Shown: piece after piece, positions 23,292-35,645 of the stretch
How the letters are laid out: each line of letters begins with the position of its first letter
Numbering within the stretch: the first letter of the stretch is position 1
Origin: Bettongia penicillata ogilbyi
Taxonomy: Eukaryota > Chordata > Mammalia > Diprotodontia > Potoroidae
Assembly: GCA_023548195.1 (NCBI GenBank)
Contig: JAJHZJ010000695.1
Span: forward strand, 817,423 to 881,422
Length of the DNA: 64,000 bases
Reading direction: 5' to 3'
Notes under the pieces: model-generated
The model's input: only the letters and a program-made list of their open reading frames with translations
What the model was told of the DNA's origin: nothing
Database searches by the model: none
Position numbers and translations under genes: made by a program

Positions 23292-25927
23292 CTTGATCAG
23301 CTCCCATCAAGACTTGGGGGAATCTGTGTTTATCTCAATAAGGTTGCATTGAGGTTTGAAGGAATATATAGAAGTATGCGAGCTGTGCCTGTCTCAGTTG
23401 ACCCCATGGAATCATAGGAGTAGTGGTCTGCCCTTCACCACAGCCCCTGTAATAAGGGTGATTAGGTAATGCTTTGGAGTTGCTGCTCCCATTATCAACA
23501 ACCCCTTTGAATAGAATGGACTAGAATAAAGGTTATTAACCCCTTTGAAGCTACTAGCAGCCCTCCTGTATGTTTACCTGTTTCAAAGGTAATTTAAAAT
23601 TCAGTGTCCTAGGCAGTAAAAACAGAAGTGAATGAATAGTAAAAAAAAAAATGTTGTTAACTGATTGAGGGCAACTGGAGCAGGGCCTGCAATTTTCATC
23701 AGGCCAACAATGAAAAGTGTTATCGGTAATCACGAAATAAAGGGCTGATTACCCTGAAAAATATAATCAGGCAGATATAATCAGAAGAATAGGTCTTCTT
23801 AAGGGAAAGATGCTTCTAAGTAAAGAATAAAGTGAAAAATATATGAGGTAAAGAGGTCTAGACCTAAGAAGAGTTTGTTATCTATGTAGCATGATCAGTT
23901 CAAGTAGGAACAGTGGAATTGGAGGGCCAAGGAAGGTATTGATTGAAAAGTAAAGCTGAGATGGCTAGATAAGAGAGCAATGAGATGTGTCTGATTCAGG
24001 CACAGGCACAGGCACTTGGCATACTGAATAAAATCTTTAAGAAACCTTCAAGAAATTATCCCTTAAGAAACCTTTAAGATTTTCCTCAGGTAGCAGAGAA
24101 TTATCTTAGTAACTACTAAGTATTTTATTCTTTCAGAGATGGTTATGATACCAATAATCTTTAATTGAGCTTTTTATCCCCCTTTTAGGTCTGGATCTTC
24201 ATGTTTACATGCATTTCCTGAGATAAGACCACTTTAGGATTTGGAAGGATTGTGAAAGCATTAGAATTTATCCACTTAAATTTCATTTCTAGAGAGGAAA
24301 AGTGGGCCCATGTAATAAGTGATTTGTCTAAGGCCACAATATACTATTCCTTCCAATAGCTTGGCTCCTTTGCTGTTATAGAATAAACTTTTTGAAAACT
24401 CAGATATGGCAGGCATTATCCTTCTGATTTCTATTAGGGGATTTTGTGGCTCTTATGGAATAGTTTTGATGCCCAGCAGGGCAGTTATCATTTGGCTTAA
24501 CGGCCAATGATGATTAGGAGGAAACTTATGGTGGGAGTTACCGATCTGTTTTTCGAGTTGCAGTTTAAGTTAATTGTTGATTTAAGCTGATTGTTTTAAC
24601 AATAATCTGCAGGTTTGACCATCATAGGCTTGAGGACAGGGTTACTAGGAAGTTACAGAACCATTCTGTCCATTATTCAGGTCTAAGGGTACTTGACTTC
24701 TTTTTTTTCCCACCTAATGAAAGTTTAAGGGAAGTTCAGCAACTCATTAATAAGCAAAGTAAAGTGATATCACCAAAGGAAGAAGAATTATGATAAGATA
24801 GAACCCCAGTATGAATTGTATGGAAAAGTACATCAAGTTCAATTTGCTGAACAGTGTGCTTTTACTAAGAATTCAACTCTATATAGTGGAAACAACCCTG
24901 AACTTGGAGCTGGAGAGAACTTGCTCCAAATTCTGACTACTTCTAGGGGTGACTGTGAGATGATAAAGATTTCAATTAATCTTTTTTTTACTTTCATTTT
25001 GTCATCTGTAAAATAGAAAGACATCAGGTTATCTACCCTACAATTTTTTCACAAATAAGTTAGAATTTACCGCAATAACAAAAATGATTATAGCTGACTT
25101 TTACTGCTTCATTTAAGGCAGTGCATTTCGTAACTCTAAAATCATTTAAGCCTGAAAGAATAGGTTCTGTAGTCATTATTACCTCCCTCAACCAGTAAAA
25201 AGTGCCAGAGTCTTCTATCCCAGCCTTTCTTGAACACAAGACCATCTATGCCTACATTCATTCCCTGTTCTGAGACTCAGACCACATGTTGTTGACTTTT
25301 GCTCCACTCTTTACCTTGAGCTCTGCTAGCTCCATAACTGTGTTCACCTGGACTGACCCAGCAGAAGAGACTCTGGGAGAAATAGTTGATATCCCAGGAT
25401 TCTTGGGACTTTGGGGTTGAGTCTGTGATCCTGAGATGCTTTAAGAAACTTGAGCTGAAGGAGAGAAGTAGATCTCACAAAGCTGCTATGGGAACGTACA
25501 GAGAGGGAAGATACCTGGTTCCTATGGAGGATTAAGGTCTAGAAAGAGCAACTCAGAATGCCCTCAGGTAGCCTCAGACCTCCTAGGATGAAGCTGCTTT
25601 TTTGATACCACAGGAAGACTCTGACTCAAAATCACCTTTTCAGAAACTCCTAAGAACTGAAGCAATTAAGGACAATCAGTGAGGTAGTTTCTCCTGATTA
25701 AACTCAGCTTCCTGGTGACTTATTAAGTCTTACTGAGGCCTTCGGTCTCCTTTCCTGGGAGAAGGTCTTGGGTTTTTGTTGTTCTAGATGTTGTGGTTAT
25801 TCTTCTGTTTTTTAACAGAATTAATCATAACTTTTCTCTTCTCTGCCAACAGCACTTGCTCCTCGCAGCCAGGAGGTCCTAGTCTTCATTGTGAGTGGGA
25901 GTAGGAAGGCACCTTTCATGGCACTTC
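22563..25927. other. Right part of the 6.2 kb insertion; microsatellite and SINE remnant
   Basis: No gene is recognised. A (GT)n microsatellite occupies 23240-23290. A MIR-like remnant lies at about 24890-25050 (CCCTGAACTTGGAGCTGGAG, TTGTCATCTGTAAAATAGAA). A degenerate direct repeat, CTTAAGAAACCTT, occurs around 24035-24075. The stretch ends where sequence matching block B resumes near 25928. Confidence 0.45.
23240..23290 (+). repeat. (GT)n microsatellite
   Basis: About 25 uninterrupted GT units. A poly-Cys/Val open frame here is a translation artefact of the repeat. Confidence 0.95.
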
Positions 25928-26340
25928 ACAGGAGTCCTGTATCTAAGGGTCACGTTGGAGAATTGGAATGTAGAACTTTCATAGGATCCCTCCTACTTGC
26001 CCAAGTGCATTTGTAGGCCCAGAGCTTTGTTTCCTCCCAGTTTTCTAGATTGTCTTGGAAGTTGAAGTTTCCTTTCTGTGAGGAAATAAAGAAATTATCA
26101 GTGATGTCCATAAGTCTGGAGCTGGGGCTCATTCCTTTCCCTATCTACACTGACTCTACTTCAACAAATTCAAAAAAAATTGTAGAAGGTGAATGATCCC
26201 AAGGAAAAGATATTAGAGTTGGTGTAAGGGTAAATATTGTAACATTGATGGGATGTTCAGGAAGGACTATTGTAACCTGACTAACTTTAAATATAATATA
26301 ATCCCAGATACCTTCGAATTTCCCTTTTTCCCACAAACCT
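25928..26340. repeat. Duplicated block A, right half
   Basis: Matches 31596-31990 in order: CACAGG..TCCTG, TTGGAG(A/G)ATT, CCCAAGT(G/A)C(A/T)TTTGTA, TCTAGATTGTCTTGGAA, GAGG(A)AATAAAGAAATT, GTGATGTCCATAAGT, GAATGATCCCAAG(G/A)AAAA and CTAACTT(T/G)AAATATAAT. Together with the left half at 18727-19712 it forms a block that is contiguous at 31091-31990, so about 6.2 kb was inserted here or lost there. Confidence 0.65.
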
Positions 26341-28439
26341 TGTTCCCTAAATCTTTGTGGCTCCCTATTTCTTTCCCATTTGAACCCATCCTTTTTCCAT
26401 CTCTATACTTTTCTTTATAAATGTGTTTAGACTTTACTTTCTACTCAACTTCTTAACTGGAGTCTTCTTTATATCATTACACCCTGATTTCTTTAATTTG
26501 TCTCAGTATTATCTTCTACCAAGTTCAATCCTTACTTATTTAGCAACAGAGGGTGAGTTTATAATTTTATTATCAATCTACTTTTATGGAATTATTTAAT
26601 TCACTTACCTGTACATGTAAAAAGTCAGGTTTATGTTTTCTGCCATTTATTCTTCTAACATTGGTTTCTAAATCAGATTTTGTCATCCAACTCAAACCAC
26701 TTTATTCCAAGTTACTTATTATCTCTCGATTTTCAAATCATAATGGCCTTTCCTCACTCCTCCTTTAATTTCTCTTTGGAATCTTTGAAACTGTCACTAT
26801 CTCCACCTGGATGTTCTCTTTTCTAGATTTTCATGGTTTTCCTCTACCATAGTTTTTCTTTTGTCTTTCTACTCTCTCCAAACCTTACTTGCTGGATCTG
26901 CATCTAGGTCACACCCACTAAATGTGGCTTCCCCATAATTTCTATATGTAACACCTGTTCGACACTCACAGCAACTGCTATGGAGATGCATGTATATTTC
27001 CAGGGTAAATCTGCAAAATATAAATTCTCTTCCTCAAAGAAGAATCAAAAATATTTATTCAGATAATGGAAAGCCAATTCCACCATAGTAACAAAGAAGT
27101 TTATACACATTACTAACATAGGAAGCACCAACATCCCTAAGCCTTCCCTTCCATTAGGCCTCCCCACAAACAAGTTCTCTTAGGCAAATTCCTCCCTCTC
27201 TCACTCGTGGTAGCTGCTCTGAAGTGCTCTCTCCCAGCTGTGTCTCACTCTCTCTTCTTCCTCCACCAGTTAGCAAACTCTTCCCACCATGGGCTTCGTG
27301 AGAATCTAGCTGTGGTCAGGACCAGACCTCAAAGCAGGTCACATGGGCCTATTAAAGGATGGGGAAGAATTTCAAATTCCCTTACCATTACACTACAGTG
27401 TTCTTAAACTTCAGAAAGGGTACAGTGAGCTTCAACCTAGCTGATTTTCTTCATTAATATACTTCTCACAATTATAACCTATTCCTTTTGAAGCTCAGGA
27501 GTGAGATTCTGAGTTTTCCCAACACTGCTAACAGCTTACAAATGTTTTGACTGCCCAATTATCAATAGAGATCTATTATGTTGCCTGTAGCAATCAACTC
27601 AAAGCAGTTTTCCAAATGAAATCATCCTTATTCTATTTTTTCTTACTCTTCACTTTTCCAGATGTGGAGAGAGTGAATAATGCTTTGTAACTTAAGAGAG
27701 TTGTATTTTTTTCTCATAATTTTTGCCAGCATGATTTCTACAAACATCCTTTACAATGACATGCATTTTTAATATGAATTGCTAAAATTCTAAAGTGTTT
27801 GCCTTTAAGGTAACTATTGAGAAACATTGATAAAAACTAGCTGTGAAAGGACAAAAACTTATTTATGCAATTTTAAACATATTGGTCTGATTTTAGTGGG
27901 CAATATAGAGGCAACAGAATACCAACAGAATATAGGGAATCCTAGAATCTGGCAAGGGGACCTTGACCCTAAGAGTTCACAGATAGATTTCAGGTACAGG
28001 AACAAAGCAGGACCTAAACTTACCTATGATTAGTCATTCTTTTAGTTAAAATAAAAATTCATTTCCACCCTCAGCTTGAGTTAGCAGTTAATATTTGTTC
28101 AATTCAGGAATTTGTATTTGGATAATTTAGCAATAGAAAAATTAGTTACTCAACTTAGAAAATCTGTCTTTTGCATGCATAGTCATTTCCTCTCCCTCTT
28201 CTTTTGTTGCTGCTTCTTAAGGAACCCATAAAGTCTTTTGATTTCTAGGATCTCCTTTTCCCTTAAAACAGTTTTGATAAATGTGATCTTTCCTTCCACA
28301 GTAGAAACGCTTTCTAAATGCCGGTTGTTTAAATACAATCTCCAATAAAGCTTGTACTATTGCCTCTCTAATGACCTATGTATAGTAGCCCTGAAAAGAA
28401 TCATTTGGTCTGAATCATCTGAATACAGTTGATGGTTTA
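26341..28439. other. No recognised feature
   Basis: AT-rich, pyrimidine-leaning sequence to about 27300, then unique-looking sequence. Short open frames (for example 27207-27407 and 27827-28033 on the plus strand) have no recognisable motif. I see no gene. Confidence 0.5.
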
Positions 28440-29175
28440 ATGCATAGGAGGTGGTGAGATCATAAAATGAAAACAAATGGAGATAGAAAGAGGGGAGCCC
28501 AAGAGTAAGCCTTGGGAATATCCACCACTAATGGACATGAGCTAAATGAAGATTAAGCAAGAAACACTGAAAAGTATCCATCAGACAAGTACAAGATTCA
28601 GGAAAAATCAGTGTTACAAAAACCCAGAAAGCAGTGATTGGCAAAAATGATCAAGAGTTATTAATAGTATCAGAGACTACATCAAAATGAATAAAGATGA
28701 ACGTTGTAAAAAATGTTGTGAAATTGGAGAATTAGGAGATCATTGGTAACTTCGGAGACAGAAGTTGCAGTTAAATGATGAAATCAGAGACCAGCCTGTA
28801 GAGTTAAGAAGAGAGTGAAAGGAAAAGAACTTAGAAGCCTGTGAATTATACTCAGCCTTCTCAGAAATTTTAGCTAGGAAATGGAGAAGACTTACCGGAT
28901 GATATTTAGGCGGCTTGAATCAAGTGACAGATTTTTTGAGGATGATGAAGATATGGGCTTAACTATAAGCAATTGAGGAGTAAAGCTGAGAAAAGGAAAG
29001 GTGAAAATAAGTAAGAAAGTAGGAATGATAAAGAGAGAAAACTGCTAAAGAAAGGTGAGTGGAATAGGATCACTAATGCTCACCTTGGCAAGGAAAAGGG
29101 TCACCTCTTCTCATGAGATGGGATGAGGAAATGAGAGTGGTAGAAAGCATCTTTGGGATATGAGATGAGAAATAT
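28440..29175 (+). repeat. Ancient purine-rich interspersed repeat
   Basis: The phrase order matches a widespread old mammalian repeat that I recognise but cannot name with certainty: GAGCCCAAGAGTAAGCCTTG, GGAATATCCACC, ACATCAAAATGAATAAAGAT, GGAGATCATTGGTAAC, TTGAGGATGATGAAGATATG and CCTTGGCAAGGAAAAGGGTC, then ACCTCTTCTCATGAGATGG. No reading frame is conserved. Confidence 0.5.
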
Positions 29176-31090
29176 TCCAAAAGAGAAACCTCTAAGTGCT
29201 ATGACCCTGTCCCGTACTTTCATGTCCCATGTTTCATGTTTTAAACTATAACTCAGGGCTGACAATAATGAAGAGGCCTCATTGTGTCCTTCAAAGAGTT
29301 ACCGTTACATGCGCTTGTTATTTTCTATTTTTCAAAAACTGTCCAATCCGTTATGTCACTTGATTCTTATATCATAACTTAAAGCAAAATATGGGAAACT
29401 GAGGCACAGAGGCTCTAGGTCATTTGCCCATGGTCACAGGGTACATGCAGGACCTCAGACAACTAATTCCTAATCTAGGTGTCCTTGTTAGTAAATGTTT
29501 TTGCACAGTGCTAATTCTATGAGTGCCCAGAAGTAGGTTCAAAAAAAAAAGAAAATAGAAACTGATGAAAAATCTATGAAACACTAGCATATTAGTTAAT
29601 ATGAATGTGGTTGAAGAGAGTTATTTAGAGCTGCCTGGATAGATGAAGTTGTTACCATTCTTATCAATCACCAGGAAGGCATCCTACGGAATGTTTCCAT
29701 CAAACAAAAATGTGGAGATACCTTAAGTGGCTTTATGATCACTCTGTGACGTAGCCAGGATGTTGCTCTCATTGTCCTCTGGCCACTCAAGCATCACCTC
29801 TTTATACTAGTCTTATTTGTACTTCGCCTCCAGTATAGAGACATAAAAACAGATATATTAGGAAGGTATCTCCAATGGTCTTAACTTTTGTCTCTTTATC
29901 TGACCTAGCACTTACCAGGATGAAGTAAGAGTAACATCAGGACATCTCCTTCAGTCCAACTTGAATCACTGCCCACACCACCCCAATATACAATGATCAG
30001 GAGAAGGGAGGAAGGAAGGAGGGAAGGGATAAGTGGGAGAAAAACTGGAGTGAAACAAAGGAGAGTATTGCTCATACAAGTCCACCGTTGACATTCCACT
30101 GTAATACACGTATTATCCATTTAAATCTTCTTCTACCTTGCCCACACTACCAATCTAGCATTGCTTGGTAATAGTAAATCAACTTGGGAGTAATTACAGG
30201 ATTCTCTTGCTTTCGTGAGGGACCATTTGAGATTATGTAACTATTTGTAATGGAGTCAGCATGGACTCCTCCTTTTCTCTAGCTAGATTCAGCACATTAA
30301 TGGAAGCAAAGGCAGTGGAGAGTGAGAGTAATCCAAGATTGGCACTTCTCAAGGCATGAGCAGTGGTAAGTAAGAAGGTAAAAGACTAAAGTTTAGTGGC
30401 GAACTGTTTCTTCAAGAAATCAAGATAAAGAAAGGATGAGAGTATAGTCAGTAGGCATAATGGCCTCCATGGTGAGGACAAAATCAAAAGCCATTAGACA
30501 GAGGGAATGCTAAACTATGTTTAGACAAGGGAATTTCAGAGTCTATGAATATGAAAACATTACTTGTGACTGGTAGCAAGATCAAAATTAGGAAAAATCT
30601 GTATTTGTAACTGAGTTTGTGTGAAGGAATAGGTAAAGGAAATTGAGTACATTGAAAAATGCAAAGTTTGAGTTAGTTTGTATACCTTACAGAAGTTGAG
30701 TGGGAGAGAAAGCCTCTGAATCTGCCACTGAAGTCACTGAAATAGGCAGGGTCTCCTAGGAATAGTTAGACAAGAGCTACCAGACACTTTGTGAAGTAAA
30801 TTTGAATTCAATGAATGTCAAGTGAGGAGAGGTGAGGGAAAGATGGGGCTGGGGTGAGAATCTAGGAATGACAGTGGGTAGCAAGACATCTCAAGAACCC
30901 CTACCATAAAATGAGTCAGTAGGGTATGAGGGAATGTTCAAGCAGTACTACAAAAGGTAACCGAGAATGGCATGTCATGAAAAGATAGGTCAGAGTGAGA
31001 ACCAGGAGATGGAAGAAGTGGGAAAGTTTTATAATGTAAATAAGTTATTTAACTATTGAAGTAGGCATTCAAAAGAGCACAATGAAAGAG
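29176..31090. other. Non-coding stretch with old SINE-like pieces
   Basis: A MIR-like piece lies at about 29310-29490 (GGGAAACTGAGGCACAGAGG, GGTCATTTGCCCATGGTCAC). A GGAA-rich patch is at 30004-30030. The remainder (30200-31090) is purine-rich like the repeat at 28440-29175 and may be a further part of it. No gene is seen. Confidence 0.45.
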
Positions 31091-31990
31091 ACATGAAGAA
31101 TTAGAGTGGGATATCTGGGGAGGGCAGGGATGAGTAAGGGAGTATGAAAATAAGGGAATATTCAATGATATGTGGAAAATAGTGTTTCTAAAATGTTTGA
31201 CAGGGATTCAGAATGACAGGACTGGGCAATCCAGCTGCTCTTGTTATTTTTCATTGTCCTAGAGAATGAGTGGAACACATAAATGGAAACCTAGTGCTGT
31301 GCAGATCACCTGTGTGAAAATATTTTATGTATATACATACATGTAGTTCACATACACACATACCTAAATGCACACAATATACCCACATATACACATACAT
31401 ATATATGTATCTCACATGTGCATGTGTGTAGGTATGTGTGTAATGAATATACATTGTGTTTATACTTGGTTTTGTGTACATATATTTTATGTTCAATACC
31501 TAGCATAACACCTGATACATAGTGGTTTCTTGATAAATTCTTGATGTATCTATTGATGCGGATGGAGTATCTGAAACAGTATGACACCACCACAGGTATC
31601 CTGCTTCCCAGCTTAACATTGGAGGATTAGACTGTAGAAATTTCAGGGTACCCTCTCCCATTTACCCAAGTACTTTTGTAACCCCAGATCCTTATTATCT
31701 CATAGTTCTCTGGACTGTCTTAGAAATAGAAGGTCCCTTTTAGTGAGGGAATAAAGAAATTCCTAGTGATGTTCATAAGTTTTGGGCTAGTGTAGAGTCC
31801 CTTCTGTTTCTATAGTGATTCCATTTCCATAAATTGAAGATAAACCCAAATGTAGAAAGGGAATGATCCCAAGAAAAACATATGACAGTTTGTGTGAGAT
31901 ATTGTAATACAGGGTTACACAGATGTAAGGAATATTCAGAGAGAATAATTGTAAATTGGCTAACTTGAAATATAATTCTATACACCCCTT
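31091..31990. repeat. Duplicated block B (uninterrupted)
   Basis: The undivided partner of 18727-19712 plus 25928-26340. It includes a CA/TA-rich microsatellite (31330-31440) and an L2/MIR-like tail phrase (ACATAGTGGTTTCTTGATAA, 31518-31537) that is shared with block A. Nothing coding is seen. Confidence 0.65.
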
Positions 31991-33785
31991 CAAATTTACC
32001 TTTTGGGAAACTTCAAAGTTCTTTCATGACCCCAAATTTCCTCCTGAAAAAAAAAGACTACTTTTTGAAAAATCTCTTGGCATTTGTTATTCATCTGTGA
32101 GTCATGAAATAATACTAAAGTCTTTATAGTTTGAATAATTGACTGAATTTCACAGAGGACAATGGACAGGAACATAGTGTATAAGAATAAGCTGAAACAA
32201 TGAAGGAAAATTCAGGTAAAGAATGTCTTCATCAAAGTATTCTCAAAATTGTTGAGCTGTTCACAGAGCCAGAGTTTCCTGGATGTTTGGAGGAACCTGT
32301 GTAGGAAGCTTCTGGTAATATATGGACAAGCACTGTACAGCATGGGCAGGTATTGATGAGTTGTGATCCGCATGTTTGGAGGAAACACCTCATTGCATTT
32401 GCATTGTATGTTTCATCTTTCAATGATAATTGTGAAATGAAAATATGGTTCAGAGATACTGGGAGAGGTGTGCAGAAAACCTCAGAATTTCTTTGTTCAC
32501 TATGACAAGGAAGATGTGGTTGTCCTCAGTAGCTGTTAAATGGTAAAATGTAGAACTATGTCTCTCAAGCTATAAAATTCTTTTCATTCACTGGGAGGAG
32601 TCTGGTCTTTCCTTAGTAATAGATTAATTTATTAATTTCAATTAATTATAATCTGGGTAGGATCATTATAGTGTCAAAGTTGGGGAAATCATGGAGGACC
32701 TGACAGGACATATCAGAATACCCCAAATACCTGGAAGGCAGTAGGAGTATGCTAAAACTAGGAGGGTAGCCAAGGTAAACAATTTTAATGTACACTGCTG
32801 AAGGAGTTAACTTTACCTCACATTAATGTATCTGAAATAACACCTTACCACCCTCAAGGTGGGACCCACAGCCTAACATTAAAAACAATGAAAGCAGAAC
32901 ACAACCTTAACAGTGGCAACATGTAGGGAATTTGTTGTTGCTTATTGTAAATGGACACAATTCCATCAGGAATCCACTGGCCACCTATTGACTTGTGTTT
33001 TATAGACCTTAAGGATGGAAAGATTGCTGATTCTAAGAGCCAGTATGAGTTTCAGTTGAGAGAGAAGTTGAAAGAAAGAAGCTTACCACCTCATTATTTT
33101 AAGCCTGGAAGAATGCTGACAGATGTAGTTGATGATGCGGTGCTCATGTTCATTGTTAAGACCTTCCATAGGTCATAATTCTGCTGAGAAATCTTGGTTT
33201 TAAGGAGACACAGAAATCATCAGACCACTAGAAAGCAACTCTAATCCTAGCTGCGGAGAGTCTGGACAGTTTGCCTACTTACACAACAGCTTCTGAGACT
33301 AGTAGAGGTCCTACACTGAAAATTCATTACAATCACATTTTTACATTAGTTGGTTTCTCATAAGGAAAAAACAAATTAATGTAGGACACATTATTGGACT
33401 CGAAGAGAAAGAGATCACCTTCCAGTCTGCAAAGATAGATTAATTCACATAATGGATATTAGAATCAGATATTTTAAAAGAAGACACTATAAAGTCAAAT
33501 GATGGGAGAAAACTAAACCCATAAGCGACACCTCTTGAGCTTAATGCTTCAACCAGAGAGTTTCCGGGTGTGGAGACATAACTCTTGGACCATAGTAATA
33601 CTGCAAGACTGCCTGGATCCCTTAAGATTTCAGAGACAAAACTATAATTCTAATGAGGATTATGATCAGTCCCAAAAATTTAGCTAGCATAACTATACGG
33701 GCATATAAGTCAGTAGGTTATAGGAGGGTCAGCACTAAGTGAACATGGAGAAACAGTTACATTTGTAATGATAGGATGATTCTAA
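31991..33785. other. No confident gene; one protein-like short frame
   Basis: Mostly unique-looking AT-rich sequence. The only frame that looks protein-like lies at 32951-33178 and is listed separately. No recognisable repeat was delimited. Confidence 0.45.
32951..33178 (+). CDS. Hypothetical 75-codon frame, possible exon or retrocopy fragment
   Basis: I do not recognise this product. The translation looks more like real protein than its neighbours. It has balanced composition with a charged helix-like stretch (KSQYEFQLREKLKERSLPPH) followed by YFKPGRMLTDVVDDAVLMF and a C-terminal FHRS. It has no membrane segment, signal peptide or cysteine pattern. No splice sites, poly(A) tail or flanking homologous frame were found, so it could be a fragment of a processed pseudogene, an exon of an unseen gene, or chance. 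Confidence 0.25.
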   Translation: MDTIPSGIHWPPIDLCFIDLKDGKIADSKSQYEFQLREKLKERSLPPHYFKPGRMLTDVVDDAVLMFIVKTFHRS

Positions 33786-33925
33786 AATCAAGTCAACAAG
33801 CATTTATTAACCATTTACTATGTGTCAAGCACTGAGCTAAGCCACTGAGATACAAAGAAAAGCAAAAATCAGTTTCTTCCATTAAAGCGCTTATAATCTA
33901 ATGGGTTAAACAACATGCAAATAAA
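33786..33925 (+). repeat. Old interspersed repeat (GCATTTATTAACC type)
   Basis: CAAGCATTTATTAACCATTT, ACTATGTGTCAAGCACTGAG, CTAAGCCACTGAGATACAAA and GCGCTTATAATCTAATGGG match the same order at 7247-7430 in diverged form. This is an old dispersed mammalian repeat. Confidence 0.7.
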
Positions 33926-34340
33926 TAGGTAGAATCAGGTATAGATAAAATAAATTGGAGCTTTTATATATGTAATGTTTTCCTGGATGATATGGGCCTC
34001 AAATATATGTGTGTACACATACATATATACATATATACAAGCACATGCTTATACTTATCTATTAATAATCACACATTATTAGTTGTCTCATGTTTAAGTA
34101 TACTTGTTATTAAGTATTATAATTATCATTAAGTATGCTTATAATTTTTGTGTTGCAGTTTTTGCTTTTGCATCTATATTATGTCTTTATTGCAGATAAA
34201 CTTGTTTACATTGGTTTCTGTTAGCACAACAGCTAACACAGTGCCTAGGACATAGTAGGTGCTTAATAAATGTTTATTGACTGTTAGCTATGCCTTATAG
34301 TTCTGTTATTTTACTAAAAATATTGTCTAATAGGACTTTT

Positions 34341-34553
34341 GTTGTTATTCAGTCATGCCCAAACCATACTGTCCCTAGAGTTTTCTTGGCAAGGGTAATA
34401 GAATAGGTTCCCATTTCCTTCTACAATGGATTAAGACAAACCAAGGTTAAGTGACATGTACCAGGTTCGTGAAAATGTATGAGACTAGATTTGAACTCAT
34501 GTCTTCCTGACTCCAGGACCAGGATTCTATTCACTGAACCACCCAGCTGCCCC
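34341..34553 (-). repeat. CORE-SINE with target-site duplication
   Basis: On the minus strand the SINE starts GGGGCAGCTGGGTGGTTCAG, has the B-box-like GAGTTCAAATCTAG, and ends with the tail of the 11484-11720 family, including GCCAAGAAAACTC. It is flanked by TAATAGGACT on both sides (34328-34337 and 34555-34564), a 10-base exact target-site duplication. Confidence 0.85.
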
Positions 34554-34564
34554 ATAATAGGACT

Positions 34565-35539
34565 ATCATTTTTTTTTTGCTAAGCATACTTAGTTTTCTT
34601 TTATGGAAATGCATGTACTCTGCATAATGGCATGGAATGTATTCAGCAGGTGATTTCGACTTTTTCTAGACATTTTCTTACTATTATCACACTCAAAAAT
34701 TAGATTCTCTTTTCAGGTTGTTTTACAATGCTGTGAACTTATATTGAGTTTACCAACTCTGATAACTCATACTTTAAATATTTTTAAACTTTAATTTGTA
34801 TTTATTCTCTCTCATACATGTGTGTATAATATATATGTATATATTATACACACATATGTGTTTATCATATTCATTCCCATACATATTATTCCCCCACTTA
34901 TACTCAGGTAATCTCTTGCTCAAAAAGGAAGGGGGTGTTTTTTTTTATTTATTTAAAAAGGAAGGAAAAAAGCAGCTCAGCAAAATGTACATATCAACCC
35001 TTCATAATAGCACATTCATCATTTCATATCTGTAGATTACCCTCTCTAGAATGAAGAGAGAGTAATGCAGATTTTCAACTCTTCTCCAAGATGAAGATGT
35101 CTGACACTCACATTTTCAAACACTGGATATGGAGTTCAGTCAGTTCCTTATCCTGAACAAAGCATAGCAAAAATCGGTGAGGCAATCATTCTCTGGGTTA
35201 AATCTTTGTGTTGATGTTATATATCTATAAATTTTCAGAATATACAGTGTGCATTTATCAAAACCGTTACACGTTTTCTTTCCCTCTGTTTGTCTTTCTA
35301 CTGTCTTACTGTGATTATTATCATAGCTACTAAGGAGATTATTATCATCTTTTATCCACACCACTGAGTCCATTGGTATGGAAAACTCTTAGCATCTGAG
35401 TGCCTGTTCTTCCATTATTATAGCTTTTTGCTAATGGACATAGATGGGGTAAAGCTTGAATTTAAGTTGTCATTTCACTTCTTGTCAGTTTTGGGGGTGG
35501 AGGAGGTATGATGGAGAGGCAAGCTGAAATTATCTGGTG
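34565..35539. other. No recognised gene
   Basis: AT-rich, with TA/CA-rich low complexity around 34800-34870 and a T-run at 34935-34945. Open frames at 34796-35035 (plus) and 35140-35373 (minus) have no similarity I recognise. From about 35540 the sequence becomes the shared 3' flank of the OR52 duplicates. Confidence 0.45.
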
Positions 35540-35645
35540 ATGTCTTGTAGATTCTAGTTACTACTCCTCCTCCCTTCTCTGCTTCACCACCTGATGTAAA
35601 AGGTTCTGTCAGGTATAGCCAGTATCAGAATCTTTTCATGTTATG

